From Sporosarcina sp. FSL K6-2383 (GTDB taxonomy: Bacteria > Bacillota > Bacilli > Bacillales_A > Planococcaceae), in NCBI RefSeq assembly GCF_038618305.1, contig NZ_CP152017.1, forward strand, positions 2,271,501-2,335,500: 64,000 bases of DNA. Direction: 5' to 3'. Positions 38,052-46,535 of this stretch are shown piece by piece (position 1 is the first letter of the stretch; every line of letters starts with the position of its first letter). The translations under genes were made by a program, and so were the position numbers. The notes beneath the pieces were generated by a model, which was not told the DNA's origin, made no database searches, and was given only the letters and a program-made list of their open reading frames with translations.

Positions 38052-39353
38052 CTATTGCTGTGGCTGCGCCGATCTCATAGACGTCAAGTCCTTCCGCCGA
38101 TAAACACTCAACACAACACCTATTATAAAAGCATTCAGCAAAATCGGCATTAAGCCGTAACTGATGAACGGCAAAGAAATGGAAGTAATCGGAATCAATC
38201 CTAACGTCATTGCAATATTGCTAACTAACTGAACCGTATACAGCGCAACTGCGCCCACTAACAACAGCTTGCCAAATGGATCATGGACGTTTCGAGCAAT
38301 CAATATAATTCTCACTATAAAAAGTGCAAGAATGGTGAATAGTGCAAAGGCAGCTAGCCAGCCAAAGTAATATGTAAAGCCAGCAAAAACAAAATCGGCG
38401 TGGACATCTGGTATCACTCCACTATTCAGTACGTTTCCAAACCAACCTGCCTTTGATATATGTTCTTGGAGGAGCAACATCATATAGCCCTCCCCCTCTG
38501 CATACTGTTCTGGATTGACAAATGCCAAAAGCCGAACTACCTGATACATTTTCATAGATGGCCAAGCTGTAAAAACTAGCAAAAGAAATGAGCCCACTAT
38601 TCCGCCGGTAATCGTAAGTTTTATTTTTCGACTAAACCGACTGCACCAAAATAGCCCAAATACCATGACGGTATAGATATACACTGCCGGAAGATTCGCA
38701 GTGTTCAAGAGGAACCAAAAAGAAACTATGAACAATAAACCTAAATGCCAAAGCTTCAACTTTTTATGATTAAAAAAGGAAGCCCATGCTAAAAGAAAAA
38801 ATGGCATAGTTATCAAGCTATCCAACGAATAGGGTCCTATCACTAGGAGAGATTTACCATTGCGTAAATTTGGAGAAAGTTGCAGTATCACTAAAAAAAG
38901 CATAGCAAGCCCATAAAATAACCAGCCAAACCTTTCTACTCTTCGATAATTTATTAACATTATGCTGAAAGCCAACATCCCACCTACCAAGGAATAGATA
39001 ACTTTCTGTGTAGTAAAATAGCTGGCATTTACGTTAAACCGCAATAGAAATTCTGTTTCAATAAACAAAATCGGTAAAAACCCCAACCCCATCGTCGTAA
39101 CCAACAACATCACCATCAGCCAATCCACTTTAGGTCGATGAAGCTTATTCAGCTTTTGCCCCAGCGTTATCGGACTACCCATCTGCATGACCGCTTTTTC
39201 TTCGGCTACTGTTTCATCTAATCCTTTTTCCAACCACTTGTTCTTCGCTTCTTTTAGATGATAATCCAACTCAACCGCCACAAACTCTTTCGCTTCTTTT
39301 GATTTAATCTGATCCCTGACTTCTCCTAAAAAGGATTGACTACTCTTGCGCAC
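38052..39353 (-). CDS. FtsW/RodA/SpoVE-like membrane protein with N-terminal HAAS-like domain
   Basis: 433 aa. Residues 1-75 are soluble and helical (HLKEAKNKWLEKGLDETVAEEKAV, then MGSP), resembling the HAAS/DUF1700 domain linked to PadR regulators. About ten TM helices of the SEDS type follow, ending with LPFISYGLMPILLNA, a version of the SEDS 'PFISYGG' motif. It may be a peptidoglycan polymerase or a signalling relative. Its start overlaps the PadR-like gene by 14 bp; third gene of the sigma operon. Confidence 0.75.
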   Translation of the reverse strand: MRKSSQSFLGEVRDQIKSKEAKEFVAVELDYHLKEAKNKWLEKGLDETVAEEKAVMQMGSPITLGQKLNKLHRPKVDWLMVMLLVTTMGLGFLPILFIETEFLLRFNVNASYFTTQKVIYSLVGGMLAFSIMLINYRRVERFGWLFYGLAMLFLVILQLSPNLRNGKSLLVIGPYSLDSLITMPFFLLAWASFFNHKKLKLWHLGLLFIVSFWFLLNTANLPAVYIYTVMVFGLFWCSRFSRKIKLTITGGIVGSFLLLVFTAWPSMKMYQVVRLLAFVNPEQYAEGEGYMMLLLQEHISKAGWFGNVLNSGVIPDVHADFVFAGFTYYFGWLAAFALFTILALFIVRIILIARNVHDPFGKLLLVGAVALYTVQLVSNIAMTLGLIPITSISLPFISYGLMPILLNAFIIGVVLSVYRRKDLTSMRSAQPQQ

Positions 39354-39759
39354 TTGTCACTCCCCCCTTCACGATGTCTTTCAAAGCGAATCTTCTATTG
39401 CTAGATTGCTTCTCCATTTTCCGTAATAACTTATTGCCTTTATTGTTTAACTGATAATATTTCACCGCCGCCTCGTTCCAGCTGGATTGTAAGCAACCAT
39501 TTTGCTCTAGCCGATGCAACAACGCATATAAGCTGCCTTCGTTGTCTTCAAATTTACGAATGCCCCGTCCTCCTAAAAACTGCACCAATTCATAACCCGT
39601 TTTTTCTTCGACCAGTAGCTGCATGACCGCCAATAAAACACTGTCATCCGTTTCACTAATTTTTGTCCGAATTTCCTTGCGATGCTGTTCCGTAAAATGG
39701 AGTTGGCTAAATGCAGTCTCATCCATTGATTTTTTTAGTCCTTTTAAACGATTCTCCAT
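39340..39759 (-). CDS. PadR-family regulator with an anti-sigma-like N-terminus
   Basis: 139 aa. The first 35 residues (FSQLHFTEQHRKEIRTKI) look like the short N-terminal segment of many Bacillus ECF anti-sigma proteins. A PadR winged helix follows: LLAVMQLLVEEKTGYELVQF, then EGSLYALLHRLEQNG and KYYQLNNKG. It lies between an ECF sigma gene (3 bp upstream) and the FtsW-like gene (14-bp overlap). It could act on DNA or on the sigma factor; neither is shown. Confidence 0.7.
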   Translation of the reverse strand: MENRLKGLKKSMDETAFSQLHFTEQHRKEIRTKISETDDSVLLAVMQLLVEEKTGYELVQFLGGRGIRKFEDNEGSLYALLHRLEQNGCLQSSWNEAAVKYYQLNNKGNKLLRKMEKQSSNRRFALKDIVKGGVTSAQE

Positions 39760-39762
39760 TCC

Positions 39763-40296
39763 TTACGCCTCCAATCGTTCTTTCAATAATTCTTTCGCAC
39801 GTCTAAGCCGCGTTTTAACCGTATTCACACTAGCCACAGTGATAACCGCAATTTCCTTGATCAACAATTCCTCGTAATAAAAAAGATAGATGACTTCTCG
39901 ATATTTAATCGGCAGCGCCATAAGCGCGGCAATTAATTGATCATCCTCTTCTTTTTGAATAACAACCTCTTCCACCATTTCTTTTGTCGTTCGGTGGCTA
40001 ATCGGTTGTTCCTCTGTAATGACAACATGTTTGTTATACCAACTTTTCAAAAAGTCCTTACAATGATTGATCGCAATACGCCACAACCACGTACGCAGAG
40101 ATGATCTTCCTTTGTATGTATGAAGAGATTTATAACATTTCACAAAAATATCCTGTGTTAAATCCTCTGCCAATTCTTTATTATTCACGTAGGAATACAC
40201 AAGCCTTAAGATATCCTGTCCATAGCGACTCATAATCTCATCCATTAGGACTTCCCTGTCTTCTGTTTCAAACGCTTTAACAATTACTTCCTCCAC
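39763..40296 (-). CDS. ECF-type RNA polymerase sigma factor
   Basis: 177 aa. Region 2 contains DLTQDIFVKCYKSLHTYKG and SSLRTWLWRIAINHCKDFL. Region 4 has LPIKYREVIYLFYYEELLIK and the helix-turn-helix SVNTVKTRLRRAKELL. It directs RNA polymerase to a small regulon, possibly envelope-related given the FtsW-like partner. GTG start with AGGAGGAGGGATATTAA upstream. First gene of the operon; an ECF-like promoter lies just upstream, suggesting autoregulation. Confidence 0.9.
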   Translation of the reverse strand: MEEVIVKAFETEDREVLMDEIMSRYGQDILRLVYSYVNNKELAEDLTQDIFVKCYKSLHTYKGRSSLRTWLWRIAINHCKDFLKSWYNKHVVITEEQPISHRTTKEMVEEVVIQKEEDDQLIAALMALPIKYREVIYLFYYEELLIKEIAVITVASVNTVKTRLRRAKELLKERLEA

Positions 40297-40321
40297 TTAA
40301 TATCCCTCCTCCTAATCAATA

Positions 40322-40348
40322 GACGACATGCCCTCGTAGAAGGTTTTT
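40322..40348 (-). promoter_or_regulatory. Possible ECF promoter (autoregulation)
   Basis: On the minus strand AAAAAC, 17 bp and CGTC resemble the ECF consensus (TGAAAC/TGTAAC - N16-17 - CGTC). It is placed about 25 bp before the sigma gene start. Confidence 0.4.
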
Positions 40349-40380
40349 GTTAAAGGCACGGAAAACAACATATATATCGC

Positions 40381-40430
40381 AAAAAAAGATAGAAACAAGC
40401 AGAAATTTTCTGCCTGCTCTATCCTTTTTA
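40381..40430 (-). terminator. Terminator of the 107-aa membrane protein gene
   Basis: On the minus strand AAAAGGATAGA...GCAGGCAGAAA pairs with TCTGCTTG...TCTATCTTTTT. It separates that gene from the sigma operon. Confidence 0.7.
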
Positions 40431-40456
40431 CAACTAACTGCATTATTTCCAGTCCA

Positions 40457-40780
40457 TTATCTCATCGATTTTCCAGAGTTAGAAAACTTAAAAATACCCA
40501 TCACCAAACAAACCATACTAAAAAACCAAATGACCCCGGCAACCCCTAGTTGAAATGAATTTTCTTCAGAAGCCATTACATGTTCATAATCAAAAGAAAT
40601 AGCCTTTATCAAAAAATAAACTGCAACCCCCAAAAATAGAAAATGCAATACCGTCCAGGCATAGGCAGCATTATTATTTTTCTTTCGTAGCCAAAGTAAC
40701 AATAGAGCTGCAATTGCAATCCCCATTACAACAGAGAATCCTATAATAAATAACTCTAGAACACCTTCTTCTAACGGCAT
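40457..40780 (-). CDS. Small membrane protein, 107 aa (paralogue of 47692-48018)
   Basis: Three or four TM segments; family not recognised. The middle KAISFDYEHVMASEENSFQ and the last helix CLVMGIFKFS are closely matched in the gene at 47692. The ATG at 40780 has GAGGAGGGTTTACGT in front; the longer frame is rejected. It follows the nucleotide-sugar-like oxidoreductase gene on the same strand by 40 bp. Confidence 0.65.
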   Translation of the reverse strand: MPLEEGVLELFIIGFSVVMGIAIAALLLLWLRKKNNNAAYAWTVLHFLFLGVAVYFLIKAISFDYEHVMASEENSFQLGVAGVIWFFSMVCLVMGIFKFSNSGKSMR

Positions 40781-40820
40781 ACGTAAACCCTCCTCGTCCA
40801 AATATGACTAAGTGAATAAC

Positions 40821-41639
40821 TCATCCAACCAAATAAGAAATAATATCCTCGGTCGTGATGTTAAGATTATCCGGTAAGTCCTCACGATTTGACACAAGGC
40901 CAAAATAATAAGTAGCCTCTTTATCTTCATAAGCTTTATATTGCATACTTATGTCCTGAGTTGTTAATCTACTCGCTACCCTTTCGACGAACGTGTTTTC
41001 TTTCACTTTGTCTACTGCAGCTAAATGGACTATTCCAGTCAATTCATTTTCAAAAATGAAGCGTACTTGGCGCGCTAACTGGACATCCGATAGAAAGCTA
41101 CACTCTAAATTACAATAAGCTTGAATAGGCTCAGCTGCTTCAAGATTCTTTTTCAGATTATCCATGCGAGATGAGCTTTTTCCCCAAATACCAGGAATTC
41201 TAATAATCGTCGCACGATTTCCCAGTGATTGCGTTAGCATATTTTCACAGTTTATTTTAAAACGTCCGTAATCCGATTCAGCAATCGGTGCATCTGATTC
41301 ACAATGATGCCTAGACAAATCACCATCAAAAACATTTGTCGTTGAAAAATAATAAAGCCTTGTTGTTTTATTTGTTATTGCCTCGGACAAGTTTTGATGG
41401 AATGTGAACTGCTCTTCAAAATCTCCTCGTAAACTTGAAAGAATAATATCGGGCTGAACTACTTGAAATATTTCTTTCATCGCTCCCTCATCCTGAATGT
41501 TTAATTGAAATTGTTTGTCGTCCGCAAGATCCGTTTCTGTTGAAAAATATGTACCATATACATCAAAATCCTCTACGCATTCCTTCACAATCGCTTTTCC
41601 AACCAATCCACTAGCACCAAGTATCAGTACTTTTTTCAT
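40821..41639 (-). CDS. NAD-dependent epimerase/RmlD-like oxidoreductase
   Basis: 272 aa extended SDR. The Rossmann motif GASGLVGKA is at residues 7-15. FFSTTNVFDG-like YYFSTTNVFDG and YGRFKINCE carry the Ser/Tyr/Lys active residues in the RmlD manner, and IRIPGIWG follows. It would act on a nucleotide sugar or related compound; no sugar operon is nearby. The start at 41639 follows CGAGGGGGTTGTTTC. Confidence 0.8.
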   Translation of the reverse strand: MKKVLILGASGLVGKAIVKECVEDFDVYGTYFSTETDLADDKQFQLNIQDEGAMKEIFQVVQPDIILSSLRGDFEEQFTFHQNLSEAITNKTTRLYYFSTTNVFDGDLSRHHCESDAPIAESDYGRFKINCENMLTQSLGNRATIIRIPGIWGKSSSRMDNLKKNLEAAEPIQAYCNLECSFLSDVQLARQVRFIFENELTGIVHLAAVDKVKENTFVERVASRLTTQDISMQYKAYEDKEATYYFGLVSNREDLPDNLNITTEDIISYLVG

Positions 41640-41813
41640 GAAACAACCCCCTCGAAGTTTATCCAATCAAACACTTTATGAACAGTGCACACAAACCCTG
41701 ACAAAAATATAGTCTTTTATAATAATCTCTTATGGCTTACAGTTATGAGTCAAGGTGTAAAGTTCATTCCTTGAACAAATTCACTTACTATATATTTGAA
41801 AGAGGTAGTTCAT

Positions 41814-42449
41814 ATGAAAATTGATTCGCCCAAAATCCCTAACGATTTACCTGTAATGAATTTCCAAGATATTTTTTATCAAGAAGATCCAGAACTTGAA
41901 TTGTGCGTCATTAATGATTCCGTTTTTACAAATGAAGTATTGGATAGGCCACGATTATCTCAAATGTTTGTGAAAAATTGTAAGTTTAACAATACGGATT
42001 TTAGCCATATCGAAATGACTGACGTTATTTTTGAGAATTGTGATTTTTCAAATGCGAATTTAAGTAACTCATCCATACATAGGGTCGTATTTAAAAATTG
42101 CAAATTATTAGGGCTAGATTTGACAGAGTCTCGCTTCGGCAATGTAGAATTTGATAATTCTGTATTAAACTTAACCGGATTTGGCAATTCAAAACTCGAA
42201 AAAGTTAAATTTCAGGAGAGCTCATTAATCAGTGCTGATTTTTATGATTGCATCTTCAAAAATATCGAGTTTAACTCATGCAAAATTGATGGTTCAAACT
42301 TTGAAAAAACGCGACTTAAAGGGGTTGACCTAAGTAACTCTACTTTTGAGTCGCTTATCGTATCTTTTGAGGACCTTAATGGCTGTAAAATAAATTCTTA
42401 TCAGGCAGTTCAAATCGCTTCTTTATTAGGCTTGATAGTTACTGATTAA
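41814..42449 (+). CDS. Pentapeptide-repeat protein, Qnr-like
   Basis: 211 aa right-handed quadrilateral beta helix. Repeats of A(N/D)LXX type run from about residue 45 to 180 (DFSNANLSNSSIHRVVFKN, then DFYDCIFKNIEF, NFEKTRLKGVDLSNSTF). The C-terminal helix reads DLNGCKINSYQAVQIASLLG, the same pattern as the dimerisation end of Qnr proteins (YQA...LGI). Qnr and MfpA mimic DNA and protect gyrase/topoisomerase IV; such a role here is inference. ATG at 41814 after AGAGGTAG. It is one of the few plus-strand genes in the accessory zone. Confidence 0.8.
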   Translation: MKIDSPKIPNDLPVMNFQDIFYQEDPELELCVINDSVFTNEVLDRPRLSQMFVKNCKFNNTDFSHIEMTDVIFENCDFSNANLSNSSIHRVVFKNCKLLGLDLTESRFGNVEFDNSVLNLTGFGNSKLEKVKFQESSLISADFYDCIFKNIEFNSCKIDGSNFEKTRLKGVDLSNSTFESLIVSFEDLNGCKINSYQAVQIASLLGLIVTD

Positions 42450-42461
42450 ATACTGAAAAGT

Positions 42462-42490
42462 AAAAGTAGAAGAGTTGTACATCTGCTTTT
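42462..42490 (+). terminator. Terminator of the pentapeptide-repeat gene
   Basis: AAAAGTAGA pairs with TCTGCTTTT, with one mismatch, 12 bp after the stop. Confidence 0.55.
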
Positions 42491-42595
42491 CCCACATTGT
42501 ATCAAAGTAGTATGCTCGCACATTTAACAACAGCTACTGCTTTGATTCTATCTTTTTAACTAAATTTCCCTGCTAGCTATACATATGTGACATCT

Positions 42596-43102
42596 TCAAT
42601 AGTAAATATCTGAAAAGAATAGTTTTTTACAAAGTATTTCCCCCGGTAACCCACCAATTTCACAAATTACTTCAGAGACAAATCCTTGCTTAATTAATAT
42701 TTTTCTAGAGGCAATATTATCTGGGTCAATAATGGCTTTGATTTTCTTTACATCTGATTTCCTAGCTCTTTCAATTAATACTTTCGCTATCTCACCTCCA
42801 TACCCTTTACCCCAATGTTCTGGCTTTATCATATAACCTATTTCAGCTACTTCACTGTTTTCTTCATCCAAAGTTAAATGGCCAAGTCCAATAAATTCAT
42901 TGATTGAATTATCGTAGATTTTATAGGAACCAAAGTGTTCATATTGTTCATTACGTATTAATAACTTTTGAAAATTGATTTGGGCCTCTTCAAAAGGAAT
43001 AGCATACTCTGTAATTTGCGCCATAACACTTTCATTAGATACGAGACTAAAATATTCAGCGAAATCGATTAAGGTAAATTTTAGTAAATTTAGTGTGTGC
43101 AC
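42596..43102 (-). CDS. GNAT N-acetyltransferase (RimJ/RimL type), 168 aa
   Basis: RimJ/L-like layout: FEEAQINFQKLL in the N-terminal half, EIGYMIKPEHWGKGYGGEIA as strand 4 and the acetyl-CoA loop, and NIASRKILIKQGF near the C-terminus. The target is unknown. GTG start at 43102 after AGGGGAGATACA. Monocistronic. Confidence 0.82.
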   Translation of the reverse strand: MHTLNLLKFTLIDFAEYFSLVSNESVMAQITEYAIPFEEAQINFQKLLIRNEQYEHFGSYKIYDNSINEFIGLGHLTLDEENSEVAEIGYMIKPEHWGKGYGGEIAKVLIERARKSDVKKIKAIIDPDNIASRKILIKQGFVSEVICEIGGLPGEILCKKLFFSDIYY

Positions 43103-43212
43103 TGTATCTCCCCTAGATCACCCTTTTGTTTAATAGCACTTCTTATTTTACAGTATCTTAATTCGGAAAATTCAACACCTTGTTTGCTAGGTATCAGCTT
43201 GCGATTTTCAGC

Positions 43213-44691
43213 TTATGCATCCAAAGTATTTTTCTTTAGTATTACTTTACCTAATTTAACGAATCCCACAATTAAAAGGAGTAAAGGTATTAAAAATACC
43301 AGATGCCCTATTCCAGGAGCAAATAATTTTACCGTAGACAGAGGGCCAAATAATGTAGGGAATCCAATTAAAGTAATCAATGGCAGCAGCCAGTTAAATA
43401 CTACTATAGATAATCCAGTTAGAATCTTACGGGATGTTGTTATTTTACGTTTTCCGGGTTTGAAAGTTCTAAAAGCCGACCAAACAATTAAAGAAACAAT
43501 TATCAGTAAAACCAAATCAATAATTACATATTTCATAAAAGGATTGCTATTAGATAGAGAAGGTTCTTCATTATGTACCAGCTTGTTTATCCCACTTACG
43601 ATGGCATCGTATTCATTAAGATTAAAATAATCCATTGAATTGATCTGCAGGCTGATACCATACTCGCCATCTAACAATACTTTTGAATATGTGTTTTCTG
43701 TCCACCCATTATGGGAGATTATTTCGTTATTCACTTCCCATCCCATAGCATAATAGGTATCATTCCCGATAAATGATGATGGATGATGCACTACACTCAT
43801 GGCATTCGCTGCTAAAATATTTTTCCCTTTGAATTCTCCCTGATTCAATTGTGCAATCATACAATTTGCCATATCTTCCGCACTAGAGATAATGTAACCA
43901 GAAGAAACAGTTCCTTCATGGACTAATTGCTGTGTTGGCACCTTGAATCCAAATACAGTTTGATATCCTTCCACAATAGTATTATTTTCAACATCATTCG
44001 GGTCAGTATAGCTATTGTTCATTTCAAGTGGCTTAAATATATATTCTCTTATATACTCTTTATATGACTTTTTCGTAACTTCTTCAATGACTAAACCTAA
44101 AATGTTATAATTTAAATTCGAATATTGATATTGATCACCAACAGGATATGTCAATTCTATAATTTCCAAGCTTTGAACATGCTCTTTTAATGTTTGATCC
44201 CCTTGTGATATAGCTACTTGACCATCATATGTAGAAAGACCACTTGTTTGGTTCAGTAAGTGTTGAATGGTGATTTTTTTAGATGCTGCTTCATCTACAA
44301 CTCGAAACCAAGGTATGTATGATAGCACCGGTTCTTCTAAATTGATTTTTCCTTGTTCTACTAGCTGCATTATTGCAAGAGCTGTGAACGATTTAGTAGT
44401 CGATCCAAGAACAATTGGCGTTTGCGATGTCATTTCTGCCCCCTCTGGGTTCGAAACACCATATCCTCGCATGTATTCAACCTGATTTCCCTTTACGATG
44501 GCTAATGCAGCACCTGGAATGTTCAGTCTCTCAATTTCATTTTTCATAAATTCATCAATCTTAGCAATATCTCGATTACCATTTGTGAATTCATTTTCGT
44601 TTGCGAATACTACTCCATTAGTGCTTGTCTTTAGCATTAGTAGTATGGCGATTATTAACATTTTAACGATTACAAATTGTTTTTTCGACAT
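43213..44691 (-). CDS. Serine hydrolase, beta-lactamase class C / CubicO-like, membrane-anchored
   Basis: 492 aa. The N-terminal signal/TM segment (10-30) precedes a penicillin-binding-protein-like domain with GSTTK (Ser97, Lys100) as SxxK and YSNLNYN as the YxN motif. Three TM helices at the C-terminus (about 390-485) anchor it. Relatives are esterases, D-aminopeptidases or PBP-like proteins. There is no evidence that it gives beta-lactam resistance. The start at 44691 follows AGAAAGGTGAAATT. Confidence 0.85.
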   Translation of the reverse strand: MSKKQFVIVKMLIIAILLMLKTSTNGVVFANENEFTNGNRDIAKIDEFMKNEIERLNIPGAALAIVKGNQVEYMRGYGVSNPEGAEMTSQTPIVLGSTTKSFTALAIMQLVEQGKINLEEPVLSYIPWFRVVDEAASKKITIQHLLNQTSGLSTYDGQVAISQGDQTLKEHVQSLEIIELTYPVGDQYQYSNLNYNILGLVIEEVTKKSYKEYIREYIFKPLEMNNSYTDPNDVENNTIVEGYQTVFGFKVPTQQLVHEGTVSSGYIISSAEDMANCMIAQLNQGEFKGKNILAANAMSVVHHPSSFIGNDTYYAMGWEVNNEIISHNGWTENTYSKVLLDGEYGISLQINSMDYFNLNEYDAIVSGINKLVHNEEPSLSNSNPFMKYVIIDLVLLIIVSLIVWSAFRTFKPGKRKITTSRKILTGLSIVVFNWLLPLITLIGFPTLFGPLSTVKLFAPGIGHLVFLIPLLLLIVGFVKLGKVILKKNTLDA

Positions 44692-44783
44692 AATTTCACC
44701 TTTCTTTATCTGCTGCTTTTTCACAAGATCTTATAATCTATTACATAAAATAGCGCGCGAACAAATTTCCTGATAGTCACCTT

Positions 44784-44808
44784 TTCAACTAACCATCATT
44801 TAGTTGAA
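44784..44808. repeat. ACTAA-type hairpin
   Basis: TTCAACTAA-CCATCAT-TTAGTTGAA, a 9-bp perfect stem, one of several ACTAA/TTAGT hairpins between the small genes of 44-55 kb. It lies upstream of the serine hydrolase, next to the IS110 remnant. Confidence 0.6.
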
Positions 44809-44816
44809 GAACAGTA

Positions 44817-45012
44817 AAGCCTATCTACCGTTAACCATACATGTAGCGCAAAATCAACGCTACATCGTGGGGGATAAAAATCGGTGCAGAACGATATTGG
44901 ATGCTACAGCTCACGAAAAAGGTCAATCGACTATGTGTCCATCGATCCTGACTCAAACAAACACAATGCATCACAGCCATTCGCACCCAGTACGGTTAGC
45001 ACTTAATCCCCC
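44817..45012 (+). mobile_element. IS110-family left-end remnant without transposase (copy A)
   Basis: It shares an ordered series of blocks with the IS110 remnant at 53425: CCGTTAACCATACATGTAGC, the hairpin TGTAGCG...CGCTACA (44842-44864), GAACG.TATTG, GGTCAATC.ACTATG, TGCATCACAG and AGCACTTAATCC. No transposase follows. In IS110 elements this end encodes the bridge RNA. The rest of the gap to 45050 shows nothing else. Confidence 0.65.
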
Positions 45013-45050
45013 CCTTCCTTGCTTTTATTCTCTAAAGGGTGAGGCTACTT

Positions 45051-45758
45051 TTAACACCTCACATGCCTACGCTTAAAACCAATCTTCCCTTTATCAACCA
45101 TTTTATCGATATTTTCACCCACATTTATAAAACTGCTCTTTTTATTATCTTTTTTAATTTCTACTACTCCAATCGCTTTTGCGGTCTCGACTGCCTTTTC
45201 GTGGAGCGGCAAATAGGAAGTTCCCACCGTGTATACAAAATTATTCATAGCGGATTTCGTCCGCTCAGGTGAATCATGAATCGTATTTTCCACAAAATCA
45301 AGCATATCGGACATCTTACTTTCCGAAAACTCCACATCTTTCCGACTCCCTAATAGCCAACAGTAGCAGCTCCAGCCCGCCGACATTCTTAGCTCGTCCC
45401 CACTTGCGATCCATTTATCGGCAACTTCTTGTGCAATATCTGACTCCGATAACGTTACGGACACTACATAATCGGACAGCATATAAAAATACGCTGCGTC
45501 CATCCAACGATCATAATCCGACTCTGTCATGGCTTTGGGGTCTGCAATAACACCTGCAAAGTACATGGCATCGTAGTTCCCAGTCGCATAAAGCTCTTCA
45601 GCTAAAGGCTGGTTTATTTTTATGGTTTTTACCATTGGTTTCATAGCACCTGTAGCCACGCCGAAAAGCGGCTCATGCGCACCATTGGACATGTACATTT
45701 TTTTCATTCGTTCCTTACCAAGAGTTTCAAGCTCCTCCATAACCGTTTCTACATTCAT
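45051..45758 (-). CDS. DNA alkylation repair (AlkC/AlkD-like HEAT-repeat) protein
   Basis: 235 aa all-helical protein of the DNA alkylation repair family. The family tokens are EPLFGVATGAMKPMVKTIK, YDAMYFAGVIADP, YDRWMDAAYFYMLSDYV and MSAGWSCYCWLLG. AlkD-type enzymes are glycosylases for 3-methyl/7-methyl purines; this shorter branch is uncharacterised. ATG start after AAAAAGGAAGTGCTAAACG. The 3' end abuts the IS110 remnant but the protein looks complete. Confidence 0.85.
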   Translation of the reverse strand: MNVETVMEELETLGKERMKKMYMSNGAHEPLFGVATGAMKPMVKTIKINQPLAEELYATGNYDAMYFAGVIADPKAMTESDYDRWMDAAYFYMLSDYVVSVTLSESDIAQEVADKWIASGDELRMSAGWSCYCWLLGSRKDVEFSESKMSDMLDFVENTIHDSPERTKSAMNNFVYTVGTSYLPLHEKAVETAKAIGVVEIKKDNKKSSFINVGENIDKMVDKGKIGFKRRHVRC

Positions 45759-45842
45759 CGTTTAGCACTTCCTTTTTGTGGGGTTCCCCCATAATATTTT
45801 GCTTATCGAGCACATTACCACAAATACCCATATAGTATAAAC

Positions 45843-46397
45843 CTAACTTCCTTTGTCCTTTCCCCTGTCACTTTTCAACAAGCTATAGACAACCAAGTTA
45901 TGTACATCCCCATTCAAATAGTGATGATCACGCAAAATGCCTTCCTTAACAAATCCCAGCTTTTCAGGTAAGGCTCTACTTCTAACATTATCTTCTGCAC
46001 AACTAATTTCAATGCGATTTAGGTCTAATCTATCGAAAGCATATTGTATTAATTCATTAACACATCTTATGACAGTACCTTTTCCTTCGAACTCAGGCGA
46101 AAGCCAATAGCCAAGGCTTGTCTTCTTTCCTTGCCAATCGATGTCAGGAAAAGCCACCATTCCTACCAGCTGCCCTTTAAAGAAAATTCCGGCATTTATT
46201 GCCGTATTGGCTATGTATTTATGTCCCCATCTTTCAATTGAATCTTGAACATCTTCAACAGTTTTTTTACTATCAATCCACGGAAGCCATTCTCTCAAAA
46301 AATCACGATTTTTGTCTATAATCGTAAATAGACCAGTAGCATTCTGCAGGGTTAATAATTGTAGTGTAAGATCCTTATCAACGTTATAATAAAACAT
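45843..46397 (-). CDS. GNAT N-acetyltransferase, RimL/YdaF-like
   Basis: 184 aa. It has FLREWLPWIDSKKTVEDVQ, the signature of the YdaF/RimL ribosomal-protein-serine acetyltransferases, then SLGYWLSPEFEGKGTVIRCV and EDNVRSRALPEKLGFVKEG. The start is taken at 46397, where GGGAG lies 8 nt before ATG; the GTG three codons earlier overlaps that site. Monocistronic. Confidence 0.88.
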   Translation of the reverse strand: MFYYNVDKDLTLQLLTLQNATGLFTIIDKNRDFLREWLPWIDSKKTVEDVQDSIERWGHKYIANTAINAGIFFKGQLVGMVAFPDIDWQGKKTSLGYWLSPEFEGKGTVIRCVNELIQYAFDRLDLNRIEISCAEDNVRSRALPEKLGFVKEGILRDHHYLNGDVHNLVVYSLLKSDRGKDKGS

Positions 46398-46535
46398 CGG
46401 TTTCACTCCCTATACTTGCCTTCACTTTTTAAACTCCGCATTCAGAAGGTAAACAACGTCATACTCATTCAACTCACTCATATGACCCTCAAATGGTCCG
46501 ATTAATGAATATCATAAATACACGTCCTGTCTGTA

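Noticed and set aside
43213..44691. Beta-lactam resistance gene
   Set aside because: SxxK and YxN are shared by many PBP-like hydrolases; nothing points to a beta-lactamase specifically.
44804..45076. 90-aa plus-strand ORF
   Set aside because: It is translation of the IS110 left end, which is non-coding in this family.
46445..46470. Single AAGGTAAACAACGTCAT resembling an array 1 unit
   Set aside because: Only one unit, with no 21-bp neighbours, so it is probably chance.
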